Both the position numbers and the translations under genes were made by a program. Below, piece after piece: positions 1-10,239 of a stretch of 64,000 nt of DNA (position 1 is its first letter; each line of letters starts with the position of its first letter). Origin of the DNA: Sitta carolinensis (lineage: Eukaryota > Chordata > Aves > Passeriformes > Sittidae); the NCBI GenBank assembly GCA_032173965.1, contig CM063283.1, positions 16,782,501-16,846,500 on the forward strand, given 5' to 3'. The notes below the pieces were generated by a model. The model ran no database searches, was not told the DNA's origin, and worked only from the letters and a program-made list of their open reading frames with translations.

Positions 1-2672
1 ATATAACCAGGAACTCAGCCCACAGAACTCTGATAAATGTGGAGGCTTAATGTAGCAGAACAGAAAGCAAAATGGAATGACTATCAGAACGACTAAAAAC
101 TTATTCTTTTCAAATTTAACTAAAAAGAAAGAGTTGTTACTGCTATTTTAAATCAAAAAAAGCATTGTGACCAGTATGTGTTCACTTATCCTGAAAAATT
201 TGTTTCCAGAGAGAAAGATCCTACTATGTATAACTGTATACTTCAAAAAATAATTCAGAAAAACGTATGTACTCTAACATATTCCATGGTAAAGGGAATA
301 CTGTTTTTAAGGTATGTTTATATTTTGTAGTTGGGAGCTTTCCACAAATATATTGTGGAAATTTATTTTGGTGCCAGTCCTACAGAGATAGTTTGAAGTG
401 AGCTTCCCAGCATTGCATATAAGTAAAACGAGTGCTGGGAACAGTAACGTACTTTTTTCTCTCATTCTTCTGAGTTTTTCCTGAGCCTTAACAATGACTA
501 CTGATGACAGTAGCTATCAAGTGTCTGTAGGTGCCATATTTTTCCCTTTCAGTTGTGTTATCAGTACATGCTCTGTAGCACTACTATCATGAGGTTCAGC
601 CAAGAGTGACTGAGAACTGGCCACTGAGGAACATGGCCACAGGACAGGTCTCACAATTTCTGTCTCTGAAGTTGGTGCTGATGAAGATTTATGGAAAGGG
701 AGAAGGGTGCAATTAGAGGACTCCTCCCCTCTTTGAATGACTCTGTTTTTTAATGGGTTTTATGAGCTGTGCAGCATGCTTCAACTCTGTCTGTGTTCAG
801 GAAAATGTGTGAATACCGGAAGGAAAATAGAGTTTGCAGTACTGAGCCTTGCAAAGGGATATGGGTAACTTGGACGTTCTCAGGAATATTTCACACTTTT
901 AATTTAACAACTTTGTTTTCCAAAAGGTGATCAGTATCAGGGAAATTGCATTGGTGTGCCAAGCACTGTGATTTAACCAGTGTCTCACAGAAAACTGTTA
1001 GTTGAGTGTACTCAAAAGTTCTAAATATTTGAACAACAAAGCTGCTGAAAAATTAAAATGAAATAGTAATTCTGATGTTACCATGATAGCAATTTCTATA
1101 CTTATTTTTGCTCAAGAAATCGTTCCAAAGCTCTTTGAGAAAATGAAGGCTACATCAAGTTAACACTTGTTTCAGGCCCTGTGCCTGATTCTCCATCTGG
1201 AATCTTATTTTAAGGCAGTCTGTATGGACTTTCCAAGTTATTCAGGCAATGAAGTACAAAGACTTGTATGCACAGCTCCTGTAGAGTGGGGAGCTGATAG
1301 CCCTGTCTGAGGTTAGAAGAGCTGTAAATGGACAAGGACCTCCAGAGAGCGCTGCCACTGTACCTTATATCTGAGCTGTGTTCTGCTTTGGCAGTCGTTC
1401 ACAATCATATACTGGATTTTGTGTATGCCAGGCCATTTGCACCATCTTCAGCACAAGACTCTATGTCCTAGGTTGATACTGAATTGTATCCCCATTCGTC
1501 TGTTTAAATCAAAAATAAGTTCTACACCTTTAAAACTGGATCTGAGAGTGAAGGAGAAGCAGTAGAATGTCTGAGGCAGTTGTTTTCAAAACATCAAGAT
1601 AAGAGTTTTTAGCTTTCGAGGACACACAGGGAGTGTTGTCTGCAGTGCAGACGGTGAGAGAGGGCTCTCCTTTGCTTTCTGTTAATTTGTGGCTAGCTGA
1701 AGCAGAGAAGTTCTCCAGACTGTGAGGTTTTTTTTTCCTTTTTCCTTGGAACTGTTTGAACCTGCTCTGGACTAACACCCAGCAGGGCACCAGGAGCTCA
1801 CCCTTGTGACCCACCAGGCCTGACCTGTGCCTGGCATTTCCCAGTGCCAGGGACTGACACAGCCTGAGTGAGCCAAGCTGCACCCACGGCACAGACTGGC
1901 TGGACTGGGCATCTCTACAGAGCGGCAGGAGGTTTTGTTCCTTAGTGTTCATTAGTCGTGCTTAGCCTGTTAAATAAACACATTTTTTCCCCTTTCCTCT
2001 AAGGAAAATTTTTTCCTAAACCAGTTAAGGAGAAGGGCCATTTAAATTATTTTTCTAGAGAGACCTATTCAGAGGTTTCTTCCCAAATTTACCTTAAACC
2101 AGGACACTCTGTTGAGTGGAAGGAAAATGGGCACTTGGAAAATTGATGTCAGACTGTTTGGAGCAGGAACCATTACTGAGGTAGAAAACTCAGGACACTA
2201 AGGTTTTGGCATTTATGTCAACAAGAACAATCACAACTGGTGCTGTGTCCTGAGCCTTAGTAACTCTCATTTAAATGCATGTACAAGGTGTAGAGTTTAT
2301 AGGTAATTCCTCTAGAATAGTGATGGTGTCTGTACAAGCGCTGCAAGTATCAGTGCAAGGGGACTGAGATAAGACATCCTGAGATTAGAAATATATGAAA
2401 TGAAGTATGTGTTGTATTATCTCAGCTGCTTGGTGTTGGAATGAGTGGTCCATCTTTGCAGACTGAGTACTTTATCTGTCAAAATTAATCTTGTGGCTAC
2501 TACATCTTAAGATGTTCCTTTTTGGATTCTGATAAATGCAGTCCCCAGGGCTGACTGTGGTTGTGGTGAAATGACAGACTGCAGTGCTTATAATCATGGC
2601 ACAATAGCAAATATTTCAGTCTGGCAGCTGTCATTTTCCTTAACCCCTTTGCCAGCAAGTATAAAATTCAGT
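1..2672. other. Non-coding single-copy stretch
   Basis: I see no transposon, RNA gene or recognisable exon here. The longest open frame is 140 codons on the minus strand (1530-1952), in a slightly GC-richer patch. Its translation has no domain I recognise and is low in complexity in places, so I treat it as chance. Confidence 0.6.
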
Positions 2673-2718
2673 TAAAAAAAAACAAACAAAAAACAAACAA
2701 ACAAACAAACAAAAAAAC
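2673..2718. repeat. A-rich (AAAC)n simple repeat
   Basis: This is an interrupted run of A with repeated CAAA units. It ends six bases before the left edge of the retroviral LTR at 2725. It could be a plain microsatellite or an A-rich tail into which the retrovirus inserted. No separate element is recognisable to its left. Confidence 0.85.
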
Positions 2719-2724
2719 CAGCTC

Positions 2725-3205
2725 TGTGACAGTTGTATTGTTATGGCCTGACTCTAGACCCTAAACCTCTACCCCATGGTGCAAAGTATTCCCTCACAGA
2801 TCCAAGTGTGGTCCAGGCAACAAAAGAGTCTCAGACAGTGGCTACTGGTCCAGGGGGCCTGGCTAGCCTTGTCCCCCAGCTGCATAGTCAGGGTCAGCCG
2901 TTCTCAGGCTGCAATCAGTTTTCGAACGGTAGAAAGCAGAGAGGCTCTCTGCTCTCTGGGTTCCTGACCCCTCAGCATCAGGGTTGAAGTAAAGGTCTGA
3001 GAAGGCACTTGTGCAGAGATGTTTATTCAAGGGGGTGCAAAAGAGAACGCAGGACCCCGATCTCCAAACTTTTAAACTGAATCAGTGTGGGGGTTTTACA
3101 ACTGGGGACAGGGAGAGGCTAGCCAGGGACAGACCAAACCCATTGGGGGGAGTAACAGGAGTAGCCCACTTGGGAAAAAAAACAAATTTAACATCCACCA
3201 CCACA
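2725..3205 (-). repeat. 3' LTR of the endogenous retrovirus
   Basis: About 480 bp, bounded on the plus strand by TGTG at 2725 and CACA ending at 3205, the short inverted ends expected of an LTR. On the minus strand a polypurine tract lies directly before it. A TATA-like TTTAAA at 3076-3071 lies about 45 bp upstream of an AATAAA at 3027-3022, giving a short U3, a short R and a U5 of nearly 300 bp. Exact edges are inferred from these ends, since no partner LTR is present in the window to align. The family name cannot be assigned by eye. Confidence 0.75.
3022..3027 (-). promoter_or_regulatory. LTR polyadenylation signal AATAAA
   Basis: A perfect AATAAA on the minus strand inside the LTR, downstream of the TATA-like box at 3076-3071. 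This is the expected position at the R/U5 transition. It supports the minus orientation of the element. Confidence 0.65.
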
Positions 3206-3220
3206 TCTCACTCTTTTCTT
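3206..3220 (-). other. Polypurine tract preceding the 3' LTR
   Basis: On the minus strand this is a 15-base stretch that is purine except for one T (AAGAAAAGAGTGAGA), ending exactly where the LTR begins. In retroviruses this tract primes plus-strand DNA synthesis, and its position helps fix the LTR edge at 3205. The stop codon of the Env-like frame lies inside it. Confidence 0.65.
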
Positions 3221-3507
3221 GTTAGTTTGAAGCAAAAAGGGAGAGTGGAACAACCAGTTAAGACATCCTTTACAAATGATGACATTCCTCCTGGCAACCC
3301 CTGGTCTTTAAAACTGTTCTCCAGCCAGTCTCTTGCTCCTCGCTTGATCTCTTTCATCATGCCTTTCATTTCTTGGACAGACTCGTGGATGCTCTGAATT
3401 TTGCCAGATAGATTGAGGCAGTGCATCCCTTGAGATGTCCCTGCACTATTGACCAAGTAAGAAGCAACAGGAGACACAGGAGTTCTGGCCTCATCTTGGG
3501 GGTCAGG
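3208..3507 (-). pseudogene. Env transmembrane-subunit-like remnant
   Basis: An open minus-strand frame of about 100 codons ends with a TGA inside the polypurine tract, the normal place for a retroviral env gene to end. Its middle has a helical, charged stretch with SIHESVQEMKGMM, followed by a tryptophan (DWLENSF) and a Gly-rich turn (GLPGG). This resembles the membrane-proximal ectodomain of a class II TM subunit. A convincing membrane span and cytoplasmic tail do not follow; after FVKDVLTG the frame becomes polar and stops, so the anchor seems lost or shifted. An upstream in-frame TGA cuts it off from any surface-subunit sequence. The assignment rests on position and pattern, not on a diagnostic catalytic motif. 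Confidence 0.5.
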
Positions 3508-4039
3508 AGGATGCCCTCAAAAGAAATCTAAAAATAACATACATAGCTAAGAAAAGAGTACAGTTTAAAACAATCTGGTTTAAGGCGCAGAGTTAGGGAT
3601 AATATGGGGTTTGGGTCAGTGTGGGGGTGCTGTGCCTGTTGGAACTCTAAGTAGAGATTGTTAATTCTTAAGAAAAAGGTTGTTATCTTAGGGGACCATC
3701 TTTTCTTTTCCTCTCTCGCTTCATTCCCCCTCTTGTATTAAGAAGGAACTCTGGGAAAAGGGATTGAGAGCTGTGTAGCAAAGGTATGGAGAAGCGTGGC
3801 TGTGGGAAGACCATGGAAGGAAAATGGAGGTACGAATTTGGGGAAACATAAAGAAGGGGTAATATGATCTGGGGAAATCCCAGAAGGATATCAACTTATC
3901 TAGTGGGGGGAAAAGGGAAGGTAGGAGGGAGGCAGGGAGGCACCAGGGATTGAGGGAGGGCACCCAAAGGAGTGTGACTTATCCCTGTGAGAGGTCTTGT
4001 GATTATGGAGGTGACTGCTGGTTGGTGATCTGTGCTGTT
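3508..4039 (-). other. Unassigned proline-rich interior of the retroviral element
   Basis: This lies between the Y-box homology and the Env-like frame. On the minus strand it gives two overlapping open frames of 80-96 codons, rich in Pro, Ser and Phe, with a pyrimidine-rich run near 3900-3960. It could be decayed env surface-subunit sequence or 3' sequence of the captured mRNA. I cannot match it to either, and no pol motif (such as a YxDD box) is seen. Confidence 0.4.
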
Positions 4040-4560
4040 TTTGCTTCTAGGCTGCCGCTGAGGTTTGATGCTGTTGGCTTTGGGCTCCATGTCTTTGGCA
4101 GTGGTGTGGGGGAGCTCTATGATGCAGATAATATTCAGCATGGTTGCAGTTTGGTGCATGTCTGCTACCCTGCACTGGGACTCCACTTGGTCCAGTGATG
4201 TCAGCTGCCTCGGGGCCTTCTTCCCCTGTACTGATTAATATCAAATTGTACAGTCTCTCCATCTCCTATGCTGTGGATATATTTCCTGGGGTTGTTTTTT
4301 TTTATAGCAGTCTGATGGATAAACACATCTTCCTTGATACCATTCTGGGTTATGAAACTGTACTTATTTTGAACATTGAACCATTTTACTGTTCCTAAGA
4401 CTCTTTTAGCAAGAATCTTTTCACTTTTGCCAGTCCAGTGAGTTTGTGTTCATGGCTGTGTTGTTGCTGGGTGTGCTGTTGGCTAGGCTGCTGTTAGCTG
4501 CAGCCGTGGTGCTCCTGCTGGTGCTGCTGGATGTGCTGTCGGGGCTGTGGTGTGTGTGAT
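4040..4560 (-). pseudogene. Decayed Y-box (cold-shock domain) protein copy inside the retrovirus
   Basis: On the minus strand from 4419 the frame reads [15 protein letters not shown], then [17 protein letters not shown] and [10 protein letters not shown]. These are the diagnostic stretches of the vertebrate Y-box cold-shock domain (YBX1/2/3), which binds RNA and single-stranded DNA. The RNP2-type motif is kept as VFIHQ; the RNP1-type motif is altered, reading NKYSFI where the family has NGYGFI. Near 4230 the frame shifts, and the next frame (to 4047) continues with [16 protein letters not shown], the conserved segment just after the domain, then a basic/His-rich tail. Upstream (4560-4430) is an Ala/Pro-rich stretch like Y-box N-termini, with stops at 4485 and 4452. 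No introns are visible, so it is mRNA-derived. Which paralogue gave rise to it is unresolved. The copy is not functional. Confidence 0.9.
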
Positions 4561-4632
4561 GTTTTGTCCATAAAGGGACAAAAGCACATCACTGTCTTCC
4601 TGTCCACACTGGAAACATCTGACTCTCTTTAG
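4561..4632 (-). pseudogene. Gag nucleocapsid zinc-knuckle remnant
   Basis: On the minus strand the frame reads LKRVRCFQCGQED, with the two cysteines at codons 4617-4615 and 4608-4606. Basic residues followed by Cys-X2-Cys-Gly is the first half of a retroviral CCHC knuckle, which binds genomic RNA. The His and last Cys are missing: sequence diverges just after GQED, where the Y-box-related stretch begins. The knuckle lies one frame away from the capsid reading frame ending at 4722, so at least one indel separates them. Its phase matches that of the cold-shock domain at 4419 (66 codons apart). Confidence 0.7.
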
Positions 4633-4721
4633 TCACTGATGGCTGAGGTGGAATGGTGGCTGGTGCTGCAGTCTGTTTCTGAGCCTGGGTCCTTCTGCTT
4701 TTCATCTGGGTCCATTATGGC

Positions 4722-5210
4722 TCATTTCGTGCAGGTCGCAATGAGGACGTCCAGGGTGGAAGGTGGAGCAACCGGAAGCCTCAAGATGATCCTCTTGCAA
4801 ACCTTGTTGGCATTGTTTCGTGCCACCTCCAGGATCATCTTCTGTTGCAACTCCTGGTCCTCTATCTGGTTTTCCACTGCTGCACTTAGTCTGTCTGTGA
4901 ATTCTAAGAAAGGCTCAGAAGAAGACTGTTTAATATCAATATAACTTTGCCCAGGATCCTTGGTAGGCATAATTTGAAATGCCTTTTGGGCAGGTCCTTT
5001 CAGGTGTTCAAGAACAGGCTGAGGAATTCCCCTAGCCTGCTTGTGTACCTGATCCCAGTCCCCTTTGCCACTTATATGACCCATCGTAATAGGATTATTT
5101 TGTGCTATGATTTTTTTGTGGTTTCTTTCAGAGATGAGCAAAGCAGCAGCTTTTGCATAATACCTGCCACTGCCCAGCAGGCCAAAGGCAGAGGGTTAGC
5201 AGATGGGTCT
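4722..5210 (-). pseudogene. Gag capsid (CA) fragment, class II retrovirus
   Basis: The minus-strand frame running from about 5210 through 5141 to a TGA at 4722 contains the C-terminal half of retroviral capsid, which forms the virion core. The major homology region lies at 4934-4887: IKQSSSEPFLEFTDRL keeps the conserved Gln, Glu, Phe, Arg and Leu, while the usual Gly after Gln is Ser. It is followed by the helical region ending in LIATCTK, as expected just before the nucleocapsid. The N-terminal half of capsid and matrix are not recognisable: upstream of about 5210 the frame is closed, and 5105-5383 in another frame shows only weak similarity at best. The fragment is non-functional, because the stop at 4722 comes before the knuckle and the start is lost. 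Confidence 0.85.
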
Positions 5211-5355
5211 GGAGCCCTGACTGAGGGCATGGATGAGTCAGGCCAGTCATGCATCACACAGACCTGTAAGTGGTGGGTCCCAAACAGAAACAGGCTCCAG
5301 CAGCTGTGGTTGTGTTGTCCTAGCAGCAGCAAGAAAACCGTATGTGATTGTGCAG

Positions 5356-5409
5356 TGCTTGACTTATCAACTTCAGTTTGCACTTCACTTAAACTGAAGA
5401 GTTAAAGCA
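5356..5409. repeat. Short inverted repeat (hairpin)
   Basis: The arms CTTCAGTTT (5371-5379) and AAACTGAAG (5391-5399) are perfect inverted copies around an 11-base loop. The pairing extends outward imperfectly through GTGCTT and AAGCAC at the ends, with a bulge. It lies at the approximate 5' limit of the retroviral fragment. Confidence 0.75.
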
Positions 5410-5414
5410 CAAAT

Positions 5415-5461
5415 ACACCCACCCACCCACCACCACAACACACACACACACACACACACAA
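5415..5461. repeat. (CCCA)n / (CA)n microsatellite
   Basis: Several CCCA units pass into about ten CA dinucleotides. This marks the approximate right edge of the retroviral fragment and may have been the site of rearrangement. Confidence 0.95.
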
Positions 5462-8400
5462 GATGCAATTGTACATTTTTCTGTACATATATGCACATAT
5501 ATTCATGTATAATGTATGTACAAACACATTACACACATAAATCTGCATCATCAGAAAGTATGGATATCATGATCAGAGTACACTACTTCAAATTTTCATC
5601 CACACTATTGGATGGAGGAAAGAAATAGAATTAAACCCAGAAAGATGTGAAGAGTTCTTGTTCAAATAAAGGATCCTGATATGATGGCAGTTTTCTGCAT
5701 CATACTGCTAGTCTAAGAACCTCTGTAAAATATATTTCTATAGAATATCCAAAGATTATATTAGCATGTTTAAAATATCCCTTAATGAATCCTAATTTTT
5801 TCTATATAATACCCAAAAGCATTTATGGATAGTTCTATCATATTGCAGCCTATGTTTTGGAAACAAAAAGATGAAATTCAGCTGTCTGTCTTCTCATGAG
5901 CTTGCTAAATTATCTATAATTTTGAACATTTATTTTGTGAGTGAGTTTGGATAATTAAAGCATATTCCATTAGCTGAAATGCATAAGCATTGCTACCTGC
6001 ACAGTTCTGTTCCGGGAAAAATGGTTTTTCACTTTTGCGGGGAGCTCTTCCTTTTGCAGAGGAGTTTTCTAGACAAAGCAGCACTAGAAGAATGTGAATA
6101 TTTGAATATCCCTTTAAATTGTTATTTATCCATTACAACATGTTTTTTTTTTCAAATGCCTCATCAGTTTTCTGTGGTTTTAGTTATCCTTGCTTTCTGC
6201 TTTTATATTATTTTTCTTTTTCAAGCGTCCCTATTTGAGGAGATAAGGACTTGAGAAATGGCACTCTGGCTTTGTGTTTATATAAATATTTATATAAATA
6301 AATACAAATATAACTATTTTACCACTTTTTCATGATTCTATTCATTATTGGAAAGCTGTCTTGTACCACTTTTAGCAAGAACACTTCAGTAGTCTTTAGC
6401 AGGTGCTTATCAAAAGATGAAGCTGGAAATCCTGTCCCTATTATCTCCCAGTATGGATCAATCTGTGTGCCCAACAAGATCCAGTAATATGATGTATGCA
6501 TTGCTTCCACCATGAATTATCAAGCTGTAGAGCTCTGCGTGAGAAGATGAAATAATTTTGCCCTAGAATTTTCTCATTTCAGAAGGTAAGAACGATTATC
6601 CTTGGAGCTGGTTAACACCTTTTGGAAGTGTTGACTAAGTAGGGCTCACCAATCTGAGCAAGTGCAAAATGCTTGAACTATATTGGCTCCTTTACCCAAG
6701 CTACTCCTACATTTTTCATGCTTTGTTTAGACACAGGATTTTAACAGCAGATAAAGAAAGACTTTCTTTGCCCCTCAGTGTTCTACTCACTCTTGTGCTG
6801 CTGCTTCAGTCATTTAAAAGCCTCTAGACTGAGAGGTATAGTCATGTTCTTTCAACACAGTCCTGTGAAAATTTTAAAAATACCAAAAACCCAAGAAGCT
6901 TGATGACCAGTTCAGTCTTATGACCTCTTAATGATCCCTGGGCATTTCAACAGGAGGTGAATGGGAACATTAATAGTCTCAGAAAGCTTTCCCATTCCAA
7001 GCAGAAAAGAACCAGGGTATTTTAAAGGTTTCTGCTGGGAGATGGAAGCTATACCAGAAGACTTAACATTTTAGTGTCTGAGTTACTCATCAGGATGGGG
7101 GGGTCTGAATTGCTATTAAACACTTGGCTTACCTCCTTCCAGGCAGCTACCCTGGTGTGATTATCAGGATCTTCTTACCCATGTTCAGGCCTTTGAGGCA
7201 TGAACAGTTTTCTAAAGAAAACTTTGTTCTAGAAAGATGTCGCATTCCCATATGTGTTTAGATTTGCCTGAATGTTATTAAAAATAAAATCTTTTCCTCA
7301 CCCAATTTTTCACTTTAAAAAAGAAATGTAAGGGTTGAATATTTCCACTGAGCATACTAAATATTGGAGGATTGCAGAGTTTAAACTCAATCTTCAGGAG
7401 AACTAAAATCATTAGAGTAGCTCAGGCCAGTGGGCAGCAGTGGATGTGTCTTTGCCCTGCACAGGGCAAGAAGGAGAAGCAGCACAGCCAGTTCAGCATG
7501 TCACTGCATTTGGGCTGCTTGGTACAGCTCAGTCAATGCACCCCGGGGTGATGGCTCTGCTCTGGGGGACTCTTGCACCATCTGCTCCTTCTTGGGGCAC
7601 CTCTAACATCTCACCATCTTGTTCATTACAGAGGGGCCCATAATGGTTAGTTGAGTCAGTAAAACACTTGAGCCTGGACATTACTTGGGCATCAGGGCAG
7701 AACTGAGCAAAGCATATTGAAGTGCTTACAGATCTCCCAGTTTTCATAAACTTTCCCTTGACTAAAATGACTTGTTCTACCCTTTTGTGATATTCAAAGC
7801 AGGTAAAAAAAGTGGGTATTTATAACACCATAGAATGGCTACTATCTCTTCTTTGCCCTGCCTCAAAATTCATGGTAACATACTTTCTAGCTGCAGCAGT
7901 TTGCCACCAACCTTTACAAGGATGTAGAATATAAAGCTCATATTAAAAAGTGGGGCTAAATCAATCTCAGGTGATTAAAAATCATTATGATAACTGTGTA
8001 AAAGTGTATATTCATATGAGACACTTAAACTTGAAATGTATAAAAAACTATGCAGGCAGGAGAAATGTCTGAATTCCAATGGCAGTGTGAGTCAAGGGAG
8101 CTTCCTCCCTGCACAGACTTGGTTTTAAAAAGGCCTTGTATTTTTCAGGGTAGTTGCTATTTACTAGCCCATGGTAAACATAATTACCCTTGCTGTTTGC
8201 CAAGAGACAAATTCTAAAGCAAAATCCTAACCAGTGTGTTGGGGTTAAAGTACTTTCCATTTGCCCTGGTGCAGCTACAGCTGGATCTGAAAGCTTCTGG
8301 CAGCTGCCCCTCTACCTTCCCAAATTTAGCCTGGCCTCTCTCCATGTCTCCCCCAGTAGCTGGTGGGTAGAGGAATGACTTTTTTTTGTGTGTGTATGAG

Positions 8401-10239
8401 TATGTACACTCCAGCTGCTCTGGACAGGGATCTGCTGCCTCAGTGACCAGGATTTTGGGACCTGTCTGAGCTCCTGCTGCCACCACAGAAAAATTTGCTG
8501 CCGTGTATCACTTACTGTGTCTGTGACTGTTTGCCCAGTGGATTGGAAGAGTCTGTGATATCCTCAGTTTCCATGGCCTCTTCTGCTTTCTGTGTTTTCT
8601 GTGTTTGTCAACAGTGTTCTGACTTTTTTCCTTTACTGTAGGACACAAGGATGATTTGGTGTTGTACATTCAAATAGTTGTAGGTGAATTTCTGATGCAA
8701 ATGCCATGGTCCTCCTTAAATGAGTTTAATTCTCATAAGAATGAATCAAAGAATATGTTGTGTGAAAAAGAGATCAAAAAGAATAGACAAGGAACACAGT
8801 GAAATATTTGGTTAGTAACAGCAAATCAAATAAATACTATCATTCTGATGCCACAAGGTGAAATTTTCTTTCCCCTTCCCCAGTTTCATCTCTAAATATG
8901 TATTGTGATTTGACATTTAAAAATTTCTTTTATCCTACTTTTGGTAGGAAGAAATTAGTGAGACACTGTGACATCCTGCTCCCAAAAGCCAAAATTAGGC
9001 TTAGGAAAGGTGGGTGAGGGGTGCATATGTGCTCATATACACTCAAAAACATTCCAACTCTACTGTTACCTTAACAGGAAAAATCAAATCTCTCAGATGT
9101 GTTTATTTATTATCCTCCTCTTTAAATTAATTTTTTTTTTTTTAAAGTAGCTCAGGAATCAAGGCACTCTACTATTGTAGATAACAATTATTTAATGGTG
9201 AGCAGTGCTTGATCTAAGAAAATTAGTTTTTTTATGAATATATCCAGATTTATAGATGTCTATAATTAACAAGAAATGGTTTAGGAAGTTATTTATTTTA
9301 CGTTCATAGGATTTAGAGTGGACTTGGCAAGCCAGTATCTGCTTTGGATTTATTTGAAGCAGATGTTAAGCAGAAAGAAGAGACTGACATGTCTGTAGTG
9401 GTTCCATAGCTGTCTGAATTATTGTTAAAATCCCAGCACTGGCACATCTCTAATTTAATACATGTTTCAGCAGTGACTGTGGTAATAAAATCTGAAATGC
9501 CTCATTCTACTTTCATTAAAGTCAGGAGAAAAAAAGAGATCTGTATCAATATGAACAGAGGTGTTCCTGACCAACATGAAAGCATCCTTTTATGTAACAA
9601 AAAAGACTAACCTTGTTGTTCTACCAAGGTATCTATTGCAGGCTGTGTTTCTTTCCAATCACATTTTATGCTGTGACATAATTCATGCCCTCAAATGGTT
9701 AATTGCAAAGTTGAGTTTCCAAAGGACCACACCTCACTTCTGAACTGAACTTACAAGAGAGAGAAAAATGAAAATGGCTTGGATCTGGAATTTAGGAAAT
9801 TAATTTAAAGAGTTACAGACTACAAAACCCATCTGGGTTTCCAGGACCTAGAGGCCTGCCCTGCATTTCACTGAACCATGACAGGCATCCTGTGTGGTTG
9901 GGGCAGGTAGCATCAAGGGGTGGGCACAGAAAGCCCCAGCATGGACTCTGCCTCAAGCAGGGGCTAAGTCTGCTCAGCATCTTGAACTCTGAGATGGGGT
10001 TGCCTTTCCCAGAGCTGACTTGGAGTAATAAAAGAGGCTAATGCCACCTCCCTGTGCTGCCTTCTTTTAACAGGTAGCTCAGATTGTTTCAGCTGCTTGC
10101 CAGACAAGCATTTTCATTTAGTTTAAAGGTGTCTCCTGAAACAATGGGGTTGAGCTGACTTTCACAGAAGACAGGTTTAAAATCAGTGGGAGATAGAGGC
10201 CCTTTGTAAGTCTGCAGAAACTAAAAGTTAATTTTCATC
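5462..10239. other. Non-coding single-copy stretch
   Basis: I see no gene or transposon that I can name. There is a 22-bp AT palindrome at 6277-6298. GC-richer patches at about 7430-7750, 8220-8490 and 9830-10070 contain only short open frames (up to 90 codons) with no recognisable domain. Confidence 0.55.
6277..6298. repeat. 22-bp perfect AT palindrome
   Basis: A self-complementary run of TTTATATAAAT followed by its reverse complement, with no spacer. It sits within a broader AT-rich patch (6270-6315). It is probably low-complexity sequence with no specific role. Confidence 0.8.

Larger units (their letters stand above)
2725..5410 (-). mobile_element. Truncated class II (betaretrovirus-like) endogenous retrovirus carrying a host Y-box insert
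   Basis: Read on the minus strand, the order is a Gag capsid fragment (about 5210-4722), a nucleocapsid knuckle remnant (about 4630-4560), Y-box homology (about 4560-4040), unassigned proline-rich sequence (about 4040-3510), an Env TM-like frame (3507-3208), a polypurine tract (3220-3206) and a 3' LTR (3205-2725). Capsid placement in class II rests on the major homology region and the CFQCGQ knuckle start. I find no protease, reverse transcriptase or integrase motifs, and no second LTR, so the element is internally rearranged and lacks its 5' end. The right limit near 5410 is approximate: a hairpin and a CA-repeat follow. All frames carry stops or shifts, so it is not functional. Confidence 0.8.

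Noticed and set aside
1530..1952. 140-codon minus-strand open frame
   Set aside because: No recognisable domain, locally GC-richer sequence, and no splice or promoter context.
3011..3397. 128-codon plus-strand open frame
   Set aside because: It crosses the LTR edge and polypurine tract and is antisense to the Env-like frame.
4639..5405. Plus-strand open frames of 101 and 152 codons
   Set aside because: They are antisense shadows of the retroviral capsid fragment on the minus strand.
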